From positions 496,001-560,000 of the forward strand of contig NZ_JACIZD010000001.1 in the NCBI RefSeq assembly GCF_014359565.1: a stretch of 64,000 bases of DNA. Direction: 5' to 3'. Shown here piece by piece: positions 39,200 through 49,131 of the stretch; within the stretch, counting starts at the first letter, position 1, and every line of letters begins with the position of its first letter. This DNA is from Immundisolibacter sp. (GTDB lineage Bacteria; Pseudomonadota; Gammaproteobacteria; Immundisolibacterales; Immundisolibacteraceae). The notes beneath the pieces were generated by a model. It was not told where the DNA came from. It made no database searches and worked only from the letters and a program-made list of their open reading frames with translations. The translations under genes and the position numbers were made by a program.

Positions 39200-39957
39200 G
39201 GGCGGTACTGGCCATCGCCGGGCGCGAGCTGCGCGTGCTGTTCGCCTCGCCGTCGGCCTGGGCCATGCTGGCGGTGGTGCAGGCGATCCTGGGCTATCTG
39301 TTTCTGACCCAGATCGACATGTTCATACAGCTGCGCTCGCAGCTGATGGCCATGCCCGACCCGCCGGGTCTGACCGAGATCGTCGCGCCGTCGCTGTTCG
39401 GCAGCGCCGGCATCGTGCTGCTGATGATCGTGCCGCTGATCACCATGCGCAGCTTTGCCGAGGAGCGGCGCAACCAGACCCTGCCGCTGCTGCTGTCGGC
39501 GCCGGTGTCCGTGTCCGGCATCGTGTTTGGCAAGTATCTGGCGCTGATGGGGTTTCTCACGCTGGTGACGGCGCTCACGGCCCTGATGCCGGCCAGCCTG
39601 CTGCTGGGCGCCAGGCTCGACCTTGGCCTGCTGGCGGCCAGCGTGTTGGGTCTTTGGCTGCTGCTGGGCAGCTTTGCGGCGCTGGGCCTTTTCATGTCGA
39701 CGCTGACCTCGCACCCCATGACGGCGGCGGTCAGCACCTTCGGCCTGCTGCTGCTGCTGTGGATCCTGGACTGGGCCAGCGGCAGCGCCGGGGAGGGCAG
39801 CGGTGAGTTGCTGCGCCAGCTGTCCATGCTCAACCACTACCAGCCGCTGCTGAAGGGCGTGTTCGCCATCGCCGACGTGGCCTACTTCGCCCTGTTCATC
39901 GTGCTGTTCCTGGGGCTGAGCATCCGCCGGCTGGATGCCGAGCGGCTGGCCGGCTGA
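39196..39957 (+). CDS. ABC transporter permease, GldF-like (ABC-2)
   Basis: A 253-residue protein with about six membrane segments. The pattern TMRSFAEERRNQTLPLLLSAPVS after the second segment is the ABC-2 hallmark seen in GldF/NosY-like permeases. Coupled to the ATPase gene; the gldG-like gene begins 4 bp later. Confidence 0.88.
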
Positions 39958-39961
39958 GCGC

Positions 39962-41305
39962 ATGACAGGTTCGAACTCCAGCCGCTTCGCGCTGCGCCTG
40001 CAGGGGGCCGTCGCGCTGCTGCTGTTCCTGGCTGTGATCGGTCTGCTGGGTTACCTGGCGCACACCTACGACCGCCGCTTCGACTGGACGGCGACCGGGC
40101 GCAACTCGCTGTCGGATGCCAGCCGGCAGGTGCTGGAAAAGCTCCCGGAACCGGTGACCGCCACCGTGTTCGCCCGTCCCAACCCGGAACTGCGCGCCAG
40201 TCTCGATGACCTGCTGCGGCGCTACGCGGCCGCCTCGCCCAAGTTCACGGTCAGCTTCGTCAATCCTGATCAGGCGCCGGCGCGGGTCAAGGAACTGGGC
40301 ATCCGCGCCGACGGCACCGTGCTGCTGGAACTGGCTGGCCGGCGCGAGAAGCTCGAACAGCTCGACGAGCAGGCGCTGACCAGCGCCCTCATGCGCCTGT
40401 CGCGCAGCGGTGAGCGCAGGCTGATTTTCCTGGCCGGCCACGGCGAGCGCAGCCCGGACGGGCAGGCCAACCACGATCTGTCCACCTTCACCACGGCGCT
40501 GCGCGAGCAGGGCGTGCTGGCGACGCGCCCGGACCCGGCCGGCGGCAAGGATTTTCCGACCGATGCGACGCTGGTGATCACCGCCCCGGCGGTCGACCTG
40601 ACCGGCGACGAGGTGGGCGCCATCCAGCGTTTCCTGACCGCCGGCGGCAACCTGCTGTGGCTGGCCGATCCGGGGCCACTGCACGGCCTGGAGCCGATCG
40701 CGGCCGAGCTTGGCCTGCGTTTCGTGCCCGGCACGCTCATCGATCCGGTGGGCCAGGCCATCGCCGGCAGCGCCCACTTCGCCATCGCCACGGCGGACAA
40801 CTACCGCTTCCACGCGGCGCTCGCGGGCTTCGAGTTCATGACCCTGTTTCCCCTGGCGGCCGGCCTCGAACACGATCCGAAGGAACCGTGGGCAGCCACC
40901 GACCTGATCGAACTGGGCGCCTCCGGCTGGGCCGAGACCGGCCCGCTGACCGAAAAAGTGAGCTTCGACGAGGGCCTGGACCGGCGCGGCCCGTTCATCC
41001 TGGCAGCGGCTTTCACGCGCAAGCTGGGCGAGCGTGAACAGCGCGTGGTGGTGGTCGGCGATGGCGATTTCCTGTCCAACAGCTACGTCGGCAATGGCGG
41101 CAACCTGAACCTGGGCCTGAATCTGGTGAACTGGCTGGCGGCCGACGAGGGTCTGGTCAGCATCCCGCCGCGCACGGCGCCGGACACGGAACTGTCGCTC
41201 TCGCGCGATAACAGTTTGCTGATCGGCTTCGGCTTCCTGTTCGGCCTGCCGGCGGCCTTCGCGGCGGCCGGCCTGGGTGTCTGGCTGCGCCGCCGGGGGC
41301 GCTGA
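39962..41305 (+). CDS. GldG-like ABC auxiliary protein
   Basis: A 447-residue protein with an N-terminal membrane segment (GAVALLLFLAVIGLLGYLAH), a large periplasmic domain starting DWTATGRNSLSDASRQVLEKLPEPV, typical of the GldG/DUF4350-related fold, and a C-terminal membrane segment (LLIGFGFLFGLPAAFAAAGLGVWL). It is thought to act with the ABC-2 permease in exporting or organising a surface component. It overlaps the next gene by one base. Confidence 0.85.
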   Translation: MTGSNSSRFALRLQGAVALLLFLAVIGLLGYLAHTYDRRFDWTATGRNSLSDASRQVLEKLPEPVTATVFARPNPELRASLDDLLRRYAAASPKFTVSFVNPDQAPARVKELGIRADGTVLLELAGRREKLEQLDEQALTSALMRLSRSGERRLIFLAGHGERSPDGQANHDLSTFTTALREQGVLATRPDPAGGKDFPTDATLVITAPAVDLTGDEVGAIQRFLTAGGNLLWLADPGPLHGLEPIAAELGLRFVPGTLIDPVGQAIAGSAHFAIATADNYRFHAALAGFEFMTLFPLAAGLEHDPKEPWAATDLIELGASGWAETGPLTEKVSFDEGLDRRGPFILAAAFTRKLGEREQRVVVVGDGDFLSNSYVGNGGNLNLGLNLVNWLAADEGLVSIPPRTAPDTELSLSRDNSLLIGFGFLFGLPAAFAAAGLGVWLRRRGR

Positions 41306-42258
41306 TGCGCGGTCGGCTGTGGCTGAACCTGGCGCTCGCGCTCGTGGTGGCCGCCCTGGCGGCGGTGGCCTGGTTCCAGCCCGGCAAGACGCCGCCGCCA
41401 CCCCAGGTCAAGCTCACGACCCTCGACCCGCAGACGGTCAAGCGCATCGAGTTCTACCCGCCGCAAGGGGCGGCCTTTGCCCTGGTGCGGGACGGCAAGG
41501 ACTGGTTCATCGACAGTCCGCGCCTGCGGGCGCAGCCGTTTCGGGTCGAAACGCTGCTCGAACTGCCGGGCGCCGCCAGCACCGCCCAGTTCACGCTGGC
41601 CGACAACAAGGACAATGGTTTTGGCGTCGACCCGCCGCAGGCGCGCCTGCGTTTCGATGACACCGAGATCGCCTTTGGCCTGACCAACCCGGTCGGCCTG
41701 CGCCGCTACGTGCGCGTCGGCGACGCGGTGCACCTGATCGAGGACCGCTTTTTCCACCACGCGGCCTCCACCTGGGTGGCCTGGGTCGACCGGCGCGTGC
41801 TGCCGGAAGGCGTGACGCTGACCGCGCTGGAGCTGCCGGGCCTGAGGCTGCGCCGTGAAGGCACCGCCTGGCAGATCGACCCACAGCGCCCGCAGGCCAG
41901 CGCCGACGCCATCGCCACGCTGATCGAGGAATGGCAGCGCGCCTATGCCATGGACGTGGAGGAAACCACCGCCGTTCCGGCCGACGCCCGGGCCCTGCGC
42001 CTGGAATGGCAAGGCGGGACGCTGGACCTGGCTCTTGCGCAGGACGGCGACGAGTGGCTGCTGTACCGGCGCGATGCGCCGGTGCGTTACCGATTCAGCG
42101 CCAATCAGGGCAAGCGCTTGCTGGAAATCGAGCAGCCGGCACCGGACACTGCCCAGCCGCCCGGGGCCACCGAACCGGCAGCGTCGGACGAGCTTGACGG
42201 CGAAGCCGCGGAATCCTCAGCCGCGCCGCCGGCCAGCCCGCCCACCGCCGCGCCCTGA
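41305..42258 (+). CDS. DUF4340 domain-containing membrane-anchored protein
   Basis: A 317-residue protein with one N-terminal membrane segment and a periplasmic beta-rich domain with DUF4340-like repeats (VKRIEFYPPQGAAFALVRDGKDWFI; FRVETLLELPG). The tail is Pro/Ala/Glu rich and probably disordered. It occurs with gldA/F/G-like genes in many proteobacteria. Function unknown. Its stop overlaps the mutM start (TGATG). Confidence 0.85.
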   Translation: MRGRLWLNLALALVVAALAAVAWFQPGKTPPPPQVKLTTLDPQTVKRIEFYPPQGAAFALVRDGKDWFIDSPRLRAQPFRVETLLELPGAASTAQFTLADNKDNGFGVDPPQARLRFDDTEIAFGLTNPVGLRRYVRVGDAVHLIEDRFFHHAASTWVAWVDRRVLPEGVTLTALELPGLRLRREGTAWQIDPQRPQASADAIATLIEEWQRAYAMDVEETTAVPADARALRLEWQGGTLDLALAQDGDEWLLYRRDAPVRYRFSANQGKRLLEIEQPAPDTAQPPGATEPAASDELDGEAAESSAAPPASPPTAAP

Positions 42259-43079
42259 TGCCGGAGCTGCCGGAGGTCGAGACCACCCGGCGCGGGCTGG
42301 AACCGCTGCTGATCGGCCGGCGCATCACCGGTGCGGTGGTGCGCAACGCAGCCCTGCGCTGGCCGGTGGCGCCGGAACTGAGCAGCCGGTTGCCCGGCGC
42401 CGCCATCACCGCCGTCGGCCGGCGCGCCAAATACCTGCTGCTGAGCACCGCGCACGGTCATTTGCTGCTGCACCTTGGCATGTCGGGCAGCCTGCGCGTG
42501 CTGCCGGCCGGCACGCCGCCGCTCAAGCACGACCACGTCGACATCCTGCTGGACGATGGCCAGTGCCTGCGCCTGCGCGATCCGCGCCGCTTCGGCAGCA
42601 TTCTTTACGCGGGCGAGGATCCGGCCAGCCACGCGCTGCTGAGAAACCTCGGCCCCGAGCCGCTGGAGACGGACCCCCAGACGCTTGGCGCCCACCTGCA
42701 CGCGGCCTCGCGAAGCCGTCGCGTGGCAGTCAAGCTGTTCCTCATGGACGCCAGCGTGGTGGTCGGCGTGGGCAACATCTACGCCAGCGAGGCGCTGTTT
42801 CGGGCCGGCATCCGCCCCGGCAAACCGGCCGCGAGCCTCAGTCGCCCGGCCTGCATGCGCCTGGCGGCAGTCATCCAGGCCGTGCTGGCCGAGGCCATTG
42901 CCGCCGGCGGCACCACGCTGCGCGATTTTTCCAACAGCGACGGCCTGCCGGGCTATTTCGCGCAGGAGCTGGCAGTGTACGGCCGCACCGGGGCGCCGTG
43001 CCGGGCCTGTGCAACGCCCATCCGGGAGCGGCGCATGGGTCAGCGATCGACCTTCTGGTGTCCGGTCTGCCAGGGCTGA
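42258..43079 (+). CDS. mutM: Formamidopyrimidine-DNA glycosylase
   Basis: A 273-residue base-excision repair enzyme that removes 8-oxoguanine and formamidopyrimidines. The N-terminal catalytic PELPEVETTRRGLEP (Pro nucleophile), the VGVGNIYASEALFRAGI helix-two-turn-helix and the C-terminal zinc finger (CRACATPI...CPVCQG) are complete. It is translationally coupled to the DUF4340 gene, an unusual neighbour for repair genes. Confidence 0.97.
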   Translation: MPELPEVETTRRGLEPLLIGRRITGAVVRNAALRWPVAPELSSRLPGAAITAVGRRAKYLLLSTAHGHLLLHLGMSGSLRVLPAGTPPLKHDHVDILLDDGQCLRLRDPRRFGSILYAGEDPASHALLRNLGPEPLETDPQTLGAHLHAASRSRRVAVKLFLMDASVVVGVGNIYASEALFRAGIRPGKPAASLSRPACMRLAAVIQAVLAEAIAAGGTTLRDFSNSDGLPGYFAQELAVYGRTGAPCRACATPIRERRMGQRSTFWCPVCQG

Positions 43080-43086
43080 TGACCGC

Positions 43087-44196
43087 TCAAGCCCGCAGCC
43101 CCATGTCCTTGAGCAGCGGCATCACCTTCTCGCCGAAGTAGTTCAGCTCCGGCGCGTAATCCAGCCACGACAACAGCAGGATGTCGACGCCGATGTCGGC
43201 CAGGCGGCCGATTCCCTGCGCCACCTGCAGTGGCGTGCCGACCAGCGGGTAGCCGCCCCAGCCGACGATGAAGCGCTCGGTCAACTCGCGGGCCGCCTCG
43301 GGCGTCATGGAGCCGCTCTGCACGCCAAACGTGGTCAGCAGGTTGTCGAGCGCGGCGTAATCACCGCGGGCGACGATGTGGTCCCACACCGCGCGCGCCT
43401 CGGCCTCGCTGCTGCGGCACACCACGGCGGCCGAGCTCATGATGCCGATGTCCCGCCCGTAGCCGGCGGCCTTGCCGCGAATCTGCCCGATCAGCTCGCG
43501 GCCCTGCTCCAGCGTCGAGACGATGCAGAAATTCACGTCCATCTCGCGCGCCGCGTAGTCGATGCCGGCCGGTGAAACACCGGCGTTGATCAGCAGCGGA
43601 TAGGGCTGCTGCACGGGTTTGGGGAGCATGTAGCCGCCCTTGATCGTGTAGTACTCGCCCGAATAGTCGAAGTCCTGCTCCTGCCACAGCCGCTTGCAGA
43701 CCTGAATCCACTCCGTGGCGCGCGCGTAGCGGTCGTCGTGCGGCAGCTGCTGCACGCCGAACATCTCCATCTCCGGCGTGAACCAGCCACACACCACGTT
43801 GATGCCGAAGCGGCCGTTGCTGATGCGGTCGATGGTCGCCGCCTGCTTGGCGGCCACAATCGGGTGCACGGTCGGCACGTGCGAGGTGGCGAACAGGTGG
43901 ATGCGCTCGGTGCGCGCCGCCAGCGCGGCAGCCCAGGTATAGACCTCCAGGCAGTCGCCGTTGAAGTCGGTCGCGCCGCCGAACCCCTTCCAGCGCCCGA
44001 CTGGCACCAGCAGGTCGAAATCCAGCGCTTCGGCCTGCAAGGCCAGATCCAGGTTCTGTTCCCAGGTCGGCCGGAACGACGATTCGGCGGTGCTGATCGT
44101 GCAGCCGTTGCTGACGTTGCTGCCAAAGATGCCAAGCTTGATCCGCTGCTTCGGGTCGAACAGCCGGTGATCGGCCCGCCCGGTGGGTATGGCCAT
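43087..44196 (-). CDS. LLM class flavin-dependent monooxygenase
   Basis: A 369-residue luciferase-like TIM-barrel monooxygenase. The start FDPKQRIKLGIFGSNVSNGCTIS and the GRFGINVVCGWFTPEMEMFG block match the RutA/SfnG group, which use FMNH2 to oxidise small substrates such as pyrimidines, sulfones or sulfonates. Substrate not determinable here. GAGGAG precedes ATG 44196. A cupin gene lies divergently 74 bp away; no flavin reductase is adjacent. Confidence 0.9.
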   Translation of the reverse strand: MAIPTGRADHRLFDPKQRIKLGIFGSNVSNGCTISTAESSFRPTWEQNLDLALQAEALDFDLLVPVGRWKGFGGATDFNGDCLEVYTWAAALAARTERIHLFATSHVPTVHPIVAAKQAATIDRISNGRFGINVVCGWFTPEMEMFGVQQLPHDDRYARATEWIQVCKRLWQEQDFDYSGEYYTIKGGYMLPKPVQQPYPLLINAGVSPAGIDYAAREMDVNFCIVSTLEQGRELIGQIRGKAAGYGRDIGIMSSAAVVCRSSEAEARAVWDHIVARGDYAALDNLLTTFGVQSGSMTPEAARELTERFIVGWGGYPLVGTPLQVAQGIGRLADIGVDILLLSWLDYAPELNYFGEKVMPLLKDMGLRA

Positions 44197-44270
44197 GTGT
44201 TTCTTCTCCTCGTCGCGTGGGGGCGCCCATCAGTTATAAACCCCGAAGCGCCTTTTGCACCACGACCGCC

Positions 44271-44609
44271 ATGTACAACCTGTTTCGCGACCTGCCGACC
44301 AGTCCAGACACCCGGGAGCGCATCGACTGCCTGCTGGACCGGCCCGGGCTGCGTGTGGAGCGCATCGTGTCCACCGGTCAGGCCAGCCCGCCCGGGTTCT
44401 GGTACGACCAGGCCGAGCACGAGTGGGTGGTTTTGCTGCAGGGCGCGGCAGAACTGACCGTCGACCTGCCCGACGGCCCGCAGACCGTAAGCCTGCGGCC
44501 CGGCGACAGTCTGGAATTGCCGGCCCACAGGCGCCACCGCGTCGAAGCTACCTGCGCCGATCCGCCGACGCTGTGGTTGGCGCTGTTCTGGCCGGCTGAC
44601 GCATCGTGA
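44271..44609 (+). CDS. Cupin-domain protein
   Basis: A 112-residue single cupin. Motif 1 (EHEWVVLLQGAAELTVD) keeps one histidine and glutamates, and motif 2 (PAHRRHRVEAT) keeps the late histidine, so a metal may bind. Small cupins of this type are often found alone in gammaproteobacteria. It overlaps the phosphoesterase by GTGA. Function unknown. Confidence 0.82.
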   Translation: MYNLFRDLPTSPDTRERIDCLLDRPGLRVERIVSTGQASPPGFWYDQAEHEWVVLLQGAAELTVDLPDGPQTVSLRPGDSLELPAHRRHRVEATCADPPTLWLALFWPADAS

Positions 44610-45148
44610 ACGGCCCGGCCGTGCGCGTGCTGCTGCTGGCCGATACCCACGGCGTGCTCGATCCGCGCATCGCGGAACTGGCGCAGGACTGCGCGCTGGC
44701 CGTGCATGCCGGCGACGTGGGCGCCAGCGCGGTGCTGGAGGCGCTCGCCGCCGCTGCAGGACGGGTGCTCGCCGTGCGTGGCAACAACGACGTGCCGGGC
44801 AAGTGGCTGGGCCCGGCAGCGGATCTGCTGGCCCTGCCCGAGTGCATCGAGGTGCCCCTGCCGGGCGGCACGCTGGTGGTGGAACACGGCCACCGGCACA
44901 GCGCCAGCCGCCGTCACCTGCGCCTGCGCGCCGCTCATCCCGGCGCCCGCGCGGTGCTGTATGGACACAGCCACCGTCTGGCGCAGGACTGTGCCACCGC
45001 GCCCTGGATCCTGAACCCCGGTGCCGCCGGCCGTGCCCGCACCGGCGACGGACCGTCGTGTCTGCTGCTGGAGGCGGGTGCGCACGCATGGCGGATCAGC
45101 GTATGGCAGTTCCCGGCGCTTCCGCGTGGCACACGGGTGAGGGCATGA
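44606..45148 (+). CDS. YfcE/MJ0936-type metallophosphoesterase
   Basis: A 180-residue calcineurin-like phosphoesterase. The metal motifs are LLADTHG, VHAGDVG, VRGNNDVP, VEHGHRH and YGHSHR, the complete dinuclear site of the small YfcE group. These hydrolyse phosphodiesters or phosphoproteins; the natural substrate is unknown. Start is GTG 44606 overlapping the cupin stop. Confidence 0.9.
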   Translation: MNGPAVRVLLLADTHGVLDPRIAELAQDCALAVHAGDVGASAVLEALAAAAGRVLAVRGNNDVPGKWLGPAADLLALPECIEVPLPGGTLVVEHGHRHSASRRHLRLRAAHPGARAVLYGHSHRLAQDCATAPWILNPGAAGRARTGDGPSCLLLEAGAHAWRISVWQFPALPRGTRVRA

Positions 45149-45267
45149 TCACGCACGTCAGGACATCCGCACGATTCGCCGCCGGCTGCAGCGGCACCGC
45201 GCATGGTTGAGGCCTTCCCGCCAGCCGCTGGCACAATGGCGGCCCCCACGTTCCGGACTGCGACGCC

Positions 45268-45753
45268 ATGCGCTGCCTGATTGCCTGCCTGCTTGTCCTG
45301 GCCATGACCCCGGCAACCCGCGCCGGCACCGATCGCCTGCCCGACGACCTGAGCTTTACGGTGGTCGATGGTCGCCAGCTGGCCGCCACGGCGCTGCGCG
45401 GCCGGCCCCTGCTGATCGTGTTCTGGGCCAGTACCTGCGCGCCTTGCATCGCCGAGATGCCCGAGCTGTCCGCGCTGTACAAGGAACTGCACCCGAAGGG
45501 TCTGGAACTGATCGCGCTGGCCATGCCCTACGACCCACCCAACCGCGTGATGGCCGCCCGCGAGGTGCTGGAGCTGCCGTTCCCGGTGGCCATCGACATC
45601 ACCGCTACCGTGGTGCGCAGGCTTGGCGTGCCACCGCAGACGCCGCAATTTCGGCTGGTGGATGCCAGCGGACAAATCGTGGCCGTACACAACGGCGTGT
45701 GGCCAATCGATGATCTGAAGGCGGCGCTTTTGCCGCTGCTGGCCGACAGCTGA
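45268..45753 (+). CDS. TlpA-family thioredoxin-like protein
   Basis: A 161-residue secreted or periplasmic protein. A signal peptide (MRCLIACLLVLAMTPATRA) is followed by a thioredoxin fold with CAPC active site (VFWASTCAPCIAEMPEL) and the cis-proline TPQF. It probably reduces disulfides, for instance in cytochrome maturation. A hemJ-like gene begins 11 bp later. Confidence 0.9.
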   Translation: MRCLIACLLVLAMTPATRAGTDRLPDDLSFTVVDGRQLAATALRGRPLLIVFWASTCAPCIAEMPELSALYKELHPKGLELIALAMPYDPPNRVMAAREVLELPFPVAIDITATVVRRLGVPPQTPQFRLVDASGQIVAVHNGVWPIDDLKAALLPLLADS

Positions 45754-45764
45754 GAGGTTTGCGG

Positions 45765-46190
45765 ATGCTGTGGATCAAATCGCTGCACGTGATCGCGATG
45801 GTGGCCTGGTTCGCCGGGCTGTTCTACCTGCCGCGGCTGTTCGTGTACCACGTCGACTGCGCGGACGAGGCCGGCCGCCGGCGCTTCCAGATCATGGAAC
45901 GGCGCCTGTACCGGGCCATCATGACGCCGGCTGCGGTGGTCACCGTGCTGGCCGGGCTGGCGCTGCTGGTGGACTACGCCTGGGCGGCCTACGGCAAGGC
46001 CGGCTGGCTGCATGCCAAGCTGACGCTGGTGGCCCTGCTGGTGGTCTACCACTGGCTGTGTGGCCGCTATCTGGCGGCCCTGCGCGATGGGCGCAACACG
46101 CACAGCGCGCGCTTTTTCCGCATCTTCAACGAGCTGCCGACGCTGATTCTGGTGGCCGTGGTCTGTCTGACGATCGTCAAGCCGTTCTGA
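45765..46190 (+). CDS. hemJ: CopD/HemJ-like membrane protein
   Basis: A 141-residue protein with four membrane segments, opening LWIKSLHVIAMVAWFAGLFYLPRLFVYH. The histidine in SLHVIAM and the FYLPRLFVYH block match HemJ, which oxidises protoporphyrinogen IX in bacteria lacking HemG/HemY. ATG 45765 has GAGAGG 7 nt upstream. The neighbouring TlpA gene fits a heme/cytochrome context. Confidence 0.85.
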   Translation: MLWIKSLHVIAMVAWFAGLFYLPRLFVYHVDCADEAGRRRFQIMERRLYRAIMTPAAVVTVLAGLALLVDYAWAAYGKAGWLHAKLTLVALLVVYHWLCGRYLAALRDGRNTHSARFFRIFNELPTLILVAVVCLTIVKPF

Positions 46191-46203
46191 TACCGGTTAC
46201 GGG

Positions 46204-46234
46204 CTGACCGGGTTCCCTGCGAACCCGGCGTCAG
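46204..46234 (+). terminator. Stem-loop after hemJ
   Basis: CCGGGTTC (46208-46215) pairs with GAACCCGG (46221-46228), and CTGA (46204-46207) with TCAG (46231-46234) across a 2-nt bulge. It is followed by only three T residues, so a weak or Rho-assisted end. Confidence 0.4.
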
Positions 46235-46287
46235 GGCTTTGGCAAGGGACTTGCTGCCCTTTGGGTTCGCCACCTGCGAATTCGACC

Positions 46288-47949
46288 ATGACCACCGCCC
46301 ACACCGTTTTCAACGAGACCGCCGCCTTGCTGGTGCTTGGCGCCACGCTGGGCTTTGTCGGCCAGTGGCTGCGCCAGCCGCTGATCGTGGCCTTCATCGT
46401 GGCCGGCATCGTGGCCGGGCCGGACGTGCTGGGCGTGGTGTCGAGCGCCGTGCATGTGCAGGTGCTGGGCGAACTCGGCGTGGCCGTATTGCTGTTTCTG
46501 GTGGGCCTGAAGCTCGACCCGGGCCTGCTGCGCACGCTCGGCCCGGTGGCGCTGGTCACCGGCAGCGCGCAGGTGCTGCTGACCGCGCTGGCCGGCGCTG
46601 GCGTGTCGTTGGCGCTGGGCATGCCGGCGCGCACGGCCGCCATCATCGGCCTGGCGCTGACGTTCTCCAGCACCATCATTGTCATCAAGCTGCTGTGGGA
46701 CAAGGGCGAGGTGGACTCGCTGCATGGCCGGCTGGCGCTGGGCCTGCTGATCGCGCAGGACCTGCTGGTGGTGGTGCTGATGGGGCTGCTGGCGGGGCTG
46801 CGCGGCGAATCACAAGGCGGCCTGTGGCAGGCACTGATCGGTGGGCTGGTGCTGCTGGCGACGGTGCTGCTGTTCACCCGCTATCTCGCGCAGGGGCTGC
46901 TGGCGCGCATGGCGCGCTCACCCGAGTTGCTGGTGACCTTTGCCGTCGCCTGGGCGGCGTTGCTGGCCGGGCTGGCGGATGCCCTGGGCCTTGGCAAGGA
47001 GCTGGGCGGGCTGCTGGCCGGCGTGTCGCTGGCCTCGACGCCCTTTCGGGAGGCCCTGGCCTCGCGCCTGGCCAGCGTGCGCGATTTCCTGCTGCTGTTT
47101 TTCTTCGTCAGCCTGGGCGCCAGCCTCGATTTCGGCGCCCTGCATGGCAGTCTGGTGCCGGCGCTCGTGTTGTCGGCATTCGTGCTGATCGGCAAGCCGC
47201 TGATCGTGCTGCCGATCCTTGGCCTGGCCGGCTACGGACGACGCACGGCGTTCATGGCCAGCCTGACGCTGGCCCAGATCAGCGAGTTCTCGCTGATCTT
47301 GCTGGCCCTGGCCACGCAGGCCGGGCTGGCGGACCCGGCCACGCAGGCGCTGGTGACGCTGGTGGGACTGGTCAGCATCGGTGCCAGCACCTACCTGGTT
47401 ACTTACTCGGGCGCCATCTATGCCTTCGTGGAACCACTGCTGGCGCGCGTCATCGGCGACCAGGCGCGCCGTCAGGCGCCCAGTGAGGCGCCGCCGGCAG
47501 CCGACGTCATCCTGTTCGGCCTGGGCCGTTATGGCACCGCCATTGCAGACGGGCTGCGCAGCCGCGGCCTGAGCGTGCTGGGTGTGGATTTCGATCCGGA
47601 AATGGTTGCCCGCTGGCGGGCGCGCGGCCTGCCGGCCTATTACGGCGATGCAGCGGACCCGGATTTTGGAAAATCCCTGCCCCTGAGCGGCGCGCAGTGG
47701 GTGGTCTGCGCCATCCCGGTGCACGGCGGCAGCCTGACGCACGACGATCCGCGCCTGGCGCTGGTCGATGCCCTGCGCAACAGCGGCTACCGGCAGAAAA
47801 TCGCGGTCGCCATCCAGGCGCAGGACGACCTGCCGGGGCTGCGCGGCCGCGACGTCGACCTGGTGCTGCTGCCGATGGCGGACGCCGCCGCCGAGGCGGT
47901 CGACCTGATCACCGGTGCGCCGCTGGTGGCGCCCAGGCGGTGGAGCTGA
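46288..47949 (+). CDS. Kef-type cation:proton antiporter with TrkA-N domain
   Basis: A 553-residue CPA2 transporter. The membrane domain (about 12 segments, with FSSTIIVIKLLWDKGEVDS and LLIAQDLLVV) is followed by a cytosolic Rossmann TrkA-N domain (DVILFGLGRYGTAIADGLR...VLGVDFDP). It probably exports K+ or Na+ under nucleotide control. I chose ATG 46288; the in-frame TTG 46261 has no Shine-Dalgarno. Confidence 0.92.
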   Translation: MTTAHTVFNETAALLVLGATLGFVGQWLRQPLIVAFIVAGIVAGPDVLGVVSSAVHVQVLGELGVAVLLFLVGLKLDPGLLRTLGPVALVTGSAQVLLTALAGAGVSLALGMPARTAAIIGLALTFSSTIIVIKLLWDKGEVDSLHGRLALGLLIAQDLLVVVLMGLLAGLRGESQGGLWQALIGGLVLLATVLLFTRYLAQGLLARMARSPELLVTFAVAWAALLAGLADALGLGKELGGLLAGVSLASTPFREALASRLASVRDFLLLFFFVSLGASLDFGALHGSLVPALVLSAFVLIGKPLIVLPILGLAGYGRRTAFMASLTLAQISEFSLILLALATQAGLADPATQALVTLVGLVSIGASTYLVTYSGAIYAFVEPLLARVIGDQARRQAPSEAPPAADVILFGLGRYGTAIADGLRSRGLSVLGVDFDPEMVARWRARGLPAYYGDAADPDFGKSLPLSGAQWVVCAIPVHGGSLTHDDPRLALVDALRNSGYRQKIAVAIQAQDDLPGLRGRDVDLVLLPMADAAAEAVDLITGAPLVAPRRWS

Positions 47950-48004
47950 CGGACCACCGGTCGCGGTCGGCCGCAGGCTGCACGGTAGCTGGTGCTGCTG
48001 CCGA

Positions 48005-48385
48005 TCAGGGGCACTCCAGCACCACCATCGCCACCGCGTGGTCCCGCTCGTCGGCCAGGCTCAGGTGCCAGGCGACGATGCCGCGGCGGGCGCAGTGCGC
48101 GGCCGTGGCGCCGGACAGTTCGAGCAGCGGCCGGCCGGCGGCGTCGTGCGCCACGGCGATCTGGGGCAGCGTTACGCCGTCGGCGATGCCGGTACCCAGC
48201 GCCTTGCCGAAGGCCTCCTTGGCGGCGAAGCGCTTGGCCATGAACGGTGCGCGGGCGGGGCTGGCGAGGTAGTCCTGCCACTCGCTGTCGGCCAGCAGGC
48301 GACGGGCGAAATGATCGCCATGCTGGTCCAGGATGCGCGCGATGCGCGCCACCGCGACGATGTCGACACCGATGCCGGCGATCAC
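48005..48385 (-). CDS. acpS: Holo-[acyl-carrier-protein] synthase
   Basis: A 126-residue transferase that adds 4'-phosphopantetheine to ACP. The [12 protein letters not shown] start and [20 protein letters not shown] carry the magnesium- and CoA-binding residues. It is the last gene of the minus-strand run beginning with rpoE and overlaps pdxJ by ATGA. Confidence 0.96.
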   Translation of the reverse strand: MIAGIGVDIVAVARIARILDQHGDHFARRLLADSEWQDYLASPARAPFMAKRFAAKEAFGKALGTGIADGVTLPQIAVAHDAAGRPLLELSGATAAHCARRGIVAWHLSLADERDHAVAMVVLECP

Positions 48386-49131
48386 CGCGACGCCTGCGCG
48401 ATGGCCTGTTGCATTTCCGCCACCGCCGCGCGCAGGCCGACGAACACGGCCCGCGCCACCAGCGCATGGCCGATGTTCAGCTCGGCAATGCCGGGCAGGG
48501 CGGCGATGGCGGCGACGTTGTCCAGGTTCAGGCCATGGCCGGCGTTGACGGTGAGACCCAGGCGCCGCCCCTCGTCCACCGCCTGACGGATGCGCGCAAG
48601 TTCGGCTGCGCGCTCGGCTGCGGATGCGGCATCCGCATAACGGCCGGTATGCAGTTCCACCAGCGGCGCGCCGCAGCGGCGGGCGGCGGCCAGTTGCCGC
48701 GGCTCGGGGTCGATGAACAGCGACACCTGTACGCCGGCCGCCGACAGACGCGCCACGGCATCGGCGATGCGGGGCTCCTGGCCGGCGACTTCGAGCCCGC
48801 CCTCGGTGGTCAGCTCCTCACGCCGCTCCGGCACCAGGCAGCAGTCGGAGGGTTTGAGGCGACCGGCAATGCCGATCATCTCGTCGGTGACGGCCATCTC
48901 CAGGTTCAGCCGGCACGGCAGGCGCTCGCGAAGCGCCGTCACGTCGGCGTCCTGGATGTGCCGCCGGTCCTCGCGCAAATGCAGGGTGATGAAGTCGGCG
49001 CCGCCGGCCAGCGCCTCGAAGGCGGCCAGCACCGGGTCCGGATACACGGTGCGGCGGGCTTGGCGCAGCGTGGCGACGTGATCGATGTTGACGCCCAGCA
49101 GCGGCGGGCGGGATGGGGCGTGATCGTTCAT
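48382..49131 (-). CDS. pdxJ: Pyridoxine 5'-phosphate synthase
   Basis: A 249-residue TIM barrel that makes PNP from deoxyxylulose 5-phosphate. [15 protein letters not shown] and the [16 protein letters not shown] block, together with ELHTGRYAD, are diagnostic. Overlaps acpS by 4 bp and recO by 1 bp; the recO-pdxJ-acpS order is standard in gammaproteobacteria. Confidence 0.97.
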   Translation of the reverse strand: MNDHAPSRPPLLGVNIDHVATLRQARRTVYPDPVLAAFEALAGGADFITLHLREDRRHIQDADVTALRERLPCRLNLEMAVTDEMIGIAGRLKPSDCCLVPERREELTTEGGLEVAGQEPRIADAVARLSAAGVQVSLFIDPEPRQLAAARRCGAPLVELHTGRYADAASAAERAAELARIRQAVDEGRRLGLTVNAGHGLNLDNVAAIAALPGIAELNIGHALVARAVFVGLRAAVAEMQQAIAQASR

